Shown piece by piece: positions 5,511 through 5,845 of a stretch of DNA of 5,845 nt (positions are counted from its first letter, which is position 1; the number at the start of each line of letters is the position of its first letter). The stretch covers positions 1 to 5,845 of the forward strand of contig DATEAT010000025.1 in the NCBI GenBank assembly GCA_035288225.1, read 5' to 3'. This DNA comes from RBG-16-64-43 sp035288225. Its GTDB lineage: Bacteria; Chloroflexota; Anaerolineae; Anaerolineales; RBG-16-64-43. The notes under the pieces were generated by a model. That model did not search any database. It was not told the origin of the DNA and was given only the letters and a program-made list of their open reading frames with translations. The translations under genes were made by a program, and so were the position numbers.

Positions 5511-5526
5511 GGCAAATGACTGCCTC
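5509..5526 (+). repeat. Small hairpin overlapping the leuS stop codon
   Basis: GAGGCA (5509-5514) and TGCCTC (5521-5526) are exact reverse complements with a 6-nt loop. The left arm includes the last two bases of the TGA stop. There is no T-run after it, so it is at most a weak transcript-end or stability element. Confidence 0.4.
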
Positions 5527-5611
5527 CGAGAGATGGCAAAGCGCTAGCAGGCTACTGAATGAGGACCTTAGCCTCAAAACCCACACCCTCGTTCCGAGGG
5601 CAGGCCCCCAA

Positions 5612-5666
5612 CCCCTCCCGCGCCGAGCTGGCGAGTTAGCGCAAGGCTGTCACGCCGGGGGAGGGG
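5612..5666. repeat. Inverted repeat with 8-bp arms
   Basis: CCCCTCCC (5612-5619) and GGGAGGGG (5659-5666) are exact reverse complements around a 39-bp interior that itself holds CGCC/GGCG (5621-5624/5630-5633). C-rich and G-rich arms of this kind resemble those at 223-244. Confidence 0.5.
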
Positions 5667-5675
5667 AGAGGATTT

Positions 5676-5717
5676 CAAGGAGGCGGGGGGCCGAGGGCCC
5701 CCCGCCTCCTTGGGTTT
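5676..5717. repeat. Perfect 17-bp GC-rich hairpin, possible leuS terminator
   Basis: The left arm CAAGGAGGCGGGGGGCC (5676-5692) pairs without mismatch with 5696-5712 around the loop GAG. After the stem comes GGTTTCTCC, a weak T-run. It lies 166 bp past leuS and could be its transcription end, perhaps working on both strands, or one copy of a dispersed palindromic element like the 176-210 hairpin. Confidence 0.6.
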
Positions 5718-5722
5718 CTCCA

Positions 5723-5786
5723 CCCCATCTCCGCCAGACTCTGCTGTGTCGAAGAAAGCTCCCAGGCGGAGAGGGGGCAGGGGGTG
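5723..5786. repeat. Inverted repeat ending in GGGGGCAGGGGGTG
   Basis: CCCC-A-TCTCCGCC (5723-5735) faces GGCGGAGA-G-GGGG (5765-5777), with one mismatch and a 29-bp interior. The right end runs into GGGGGCAGGGGGTG (5773-5786), an exact 14-base match to 240-253. The shared end marks both as members of one short intergenic repeat family. Confidence 0.55.
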
Positions 5787-5845
5787 AGGCGAGAGATCCT
5801 TTTTCGGCAAGCTGGAAGCAAATGTCATAGAACCAGGGTCTGCTC

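Larger units (their letters stand above)
5511..5845. other. Gene-free 3' intergenic stretch with inverted repeats
   Basis: No credible gene lies between leuS and the window end. The open frames on both strands are low-complexity readings of repeat DNA and lack ribosome binding sites. The stretch contains three nested or adjacent inverted repeats (5612-5666, 5676-5712, 5723-5786) and two small dyads just after leuS (GGCTA/TAGCC at 5550-5554/5569-5573; GAGG/CCTC at 5561-5564/5572-5575). Its composition mirrors positions 1-262. Confidence 0.65.

Noticed and set aside
5509..5526. Hairpin at the leuS stop as an intrinsic terminator
   Set aside because: The stem is only 6 bp and is followed by CGAGAGATGG, with no U-tract.
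5507..5830. 107-aa plus-strand and 84-aa minus-strand (5574-5828) open frames downstream of leuS
   Set aside because: They translate the inverted repeats into Pro/Arg/Gly-rich strings (HPLPPLR type) typical of intergenic repeats, and lack a Shine-Dalgarno.
1..5845. CRISPR array, transposon or insertion sequence
   Set aside because: There are no regularly spaced direct repeats, no transposase coding sequence and no target-site duplications around terminal inverted repeats.

Overview
This window is GC-rich bacterial chromosome. The organism is most likely a member of the Chloroflexota (Anaerolineae-like) or a relative. That placement is an inference from three things: the style of the leucyl-tRNA synthetase (long insertions, a zinc-less knuckle, an SVGH version of the HIGH motif), the use of a T-box leader outside the Firmicutes, and intergenic DNA full of G/C-rich palindromic repeats. 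No phylogenetic marker here proves it.

Layout. Positions 1-262 hold no gene, only a mosaic of palindromic and G-rich repeats. Positions 263-1678 (minus strand) encode a 471-residue soluble protein of unknown function with a strong Shine-Dalgarno and an extended -10 promoter. Positions 1707-1760 form a compact divergent promoter region. The plus-strand promoter (TTGACA, 18-nt spacer, TAGAAT) drives two tRNA-Ala genes, anticodons CGC (1775-1847) and GGC (1890-1962), both with the G3:U70 alanine identity pair. A perfect 10-bp hairpin follows (1970-2000). Then comes a T-box leader (about 2021-2287) with a textbook antiterminator/terminator switch, and about 100 nt later leuS (2388-5510). Positions 5511-5845 again hold no gene, only G/C-rich inverted repeats, one of them a perfect 17-bp hairpin.

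How it works together. The plus-strand block is a translation-supply module: two alanine tRNAs, then leucyl-tRNA synthetase under control of uncharged tRNA. In the T-box family, uncharged tRNA (here expected to be tRNA-Leu) pairs with a specifier codon in stem I and, through its NCCA end, with the UGGN bulge. This stabilises the antiterminator so that leuS is transcribed; charged tRNA leaves the terminator to form. I see no convincing promoter between the second tRNA and the T-box, so read-through from the tRNA-Ala promoter is possible.

Most notable points: the complete T-box with an enlarged distal stem I; a 66-residue histone-H1-like basic tail at the N terminus of LeuRS; roughly 95 extra residues between its editing and catalytic domains; an unrecognised protein with a conserved-looking His/Cys-rich C-terminal half; and G/C-rich repeats bounding both ends of the window. 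I found no CRISPR array, transposase, phage gene or defence system.
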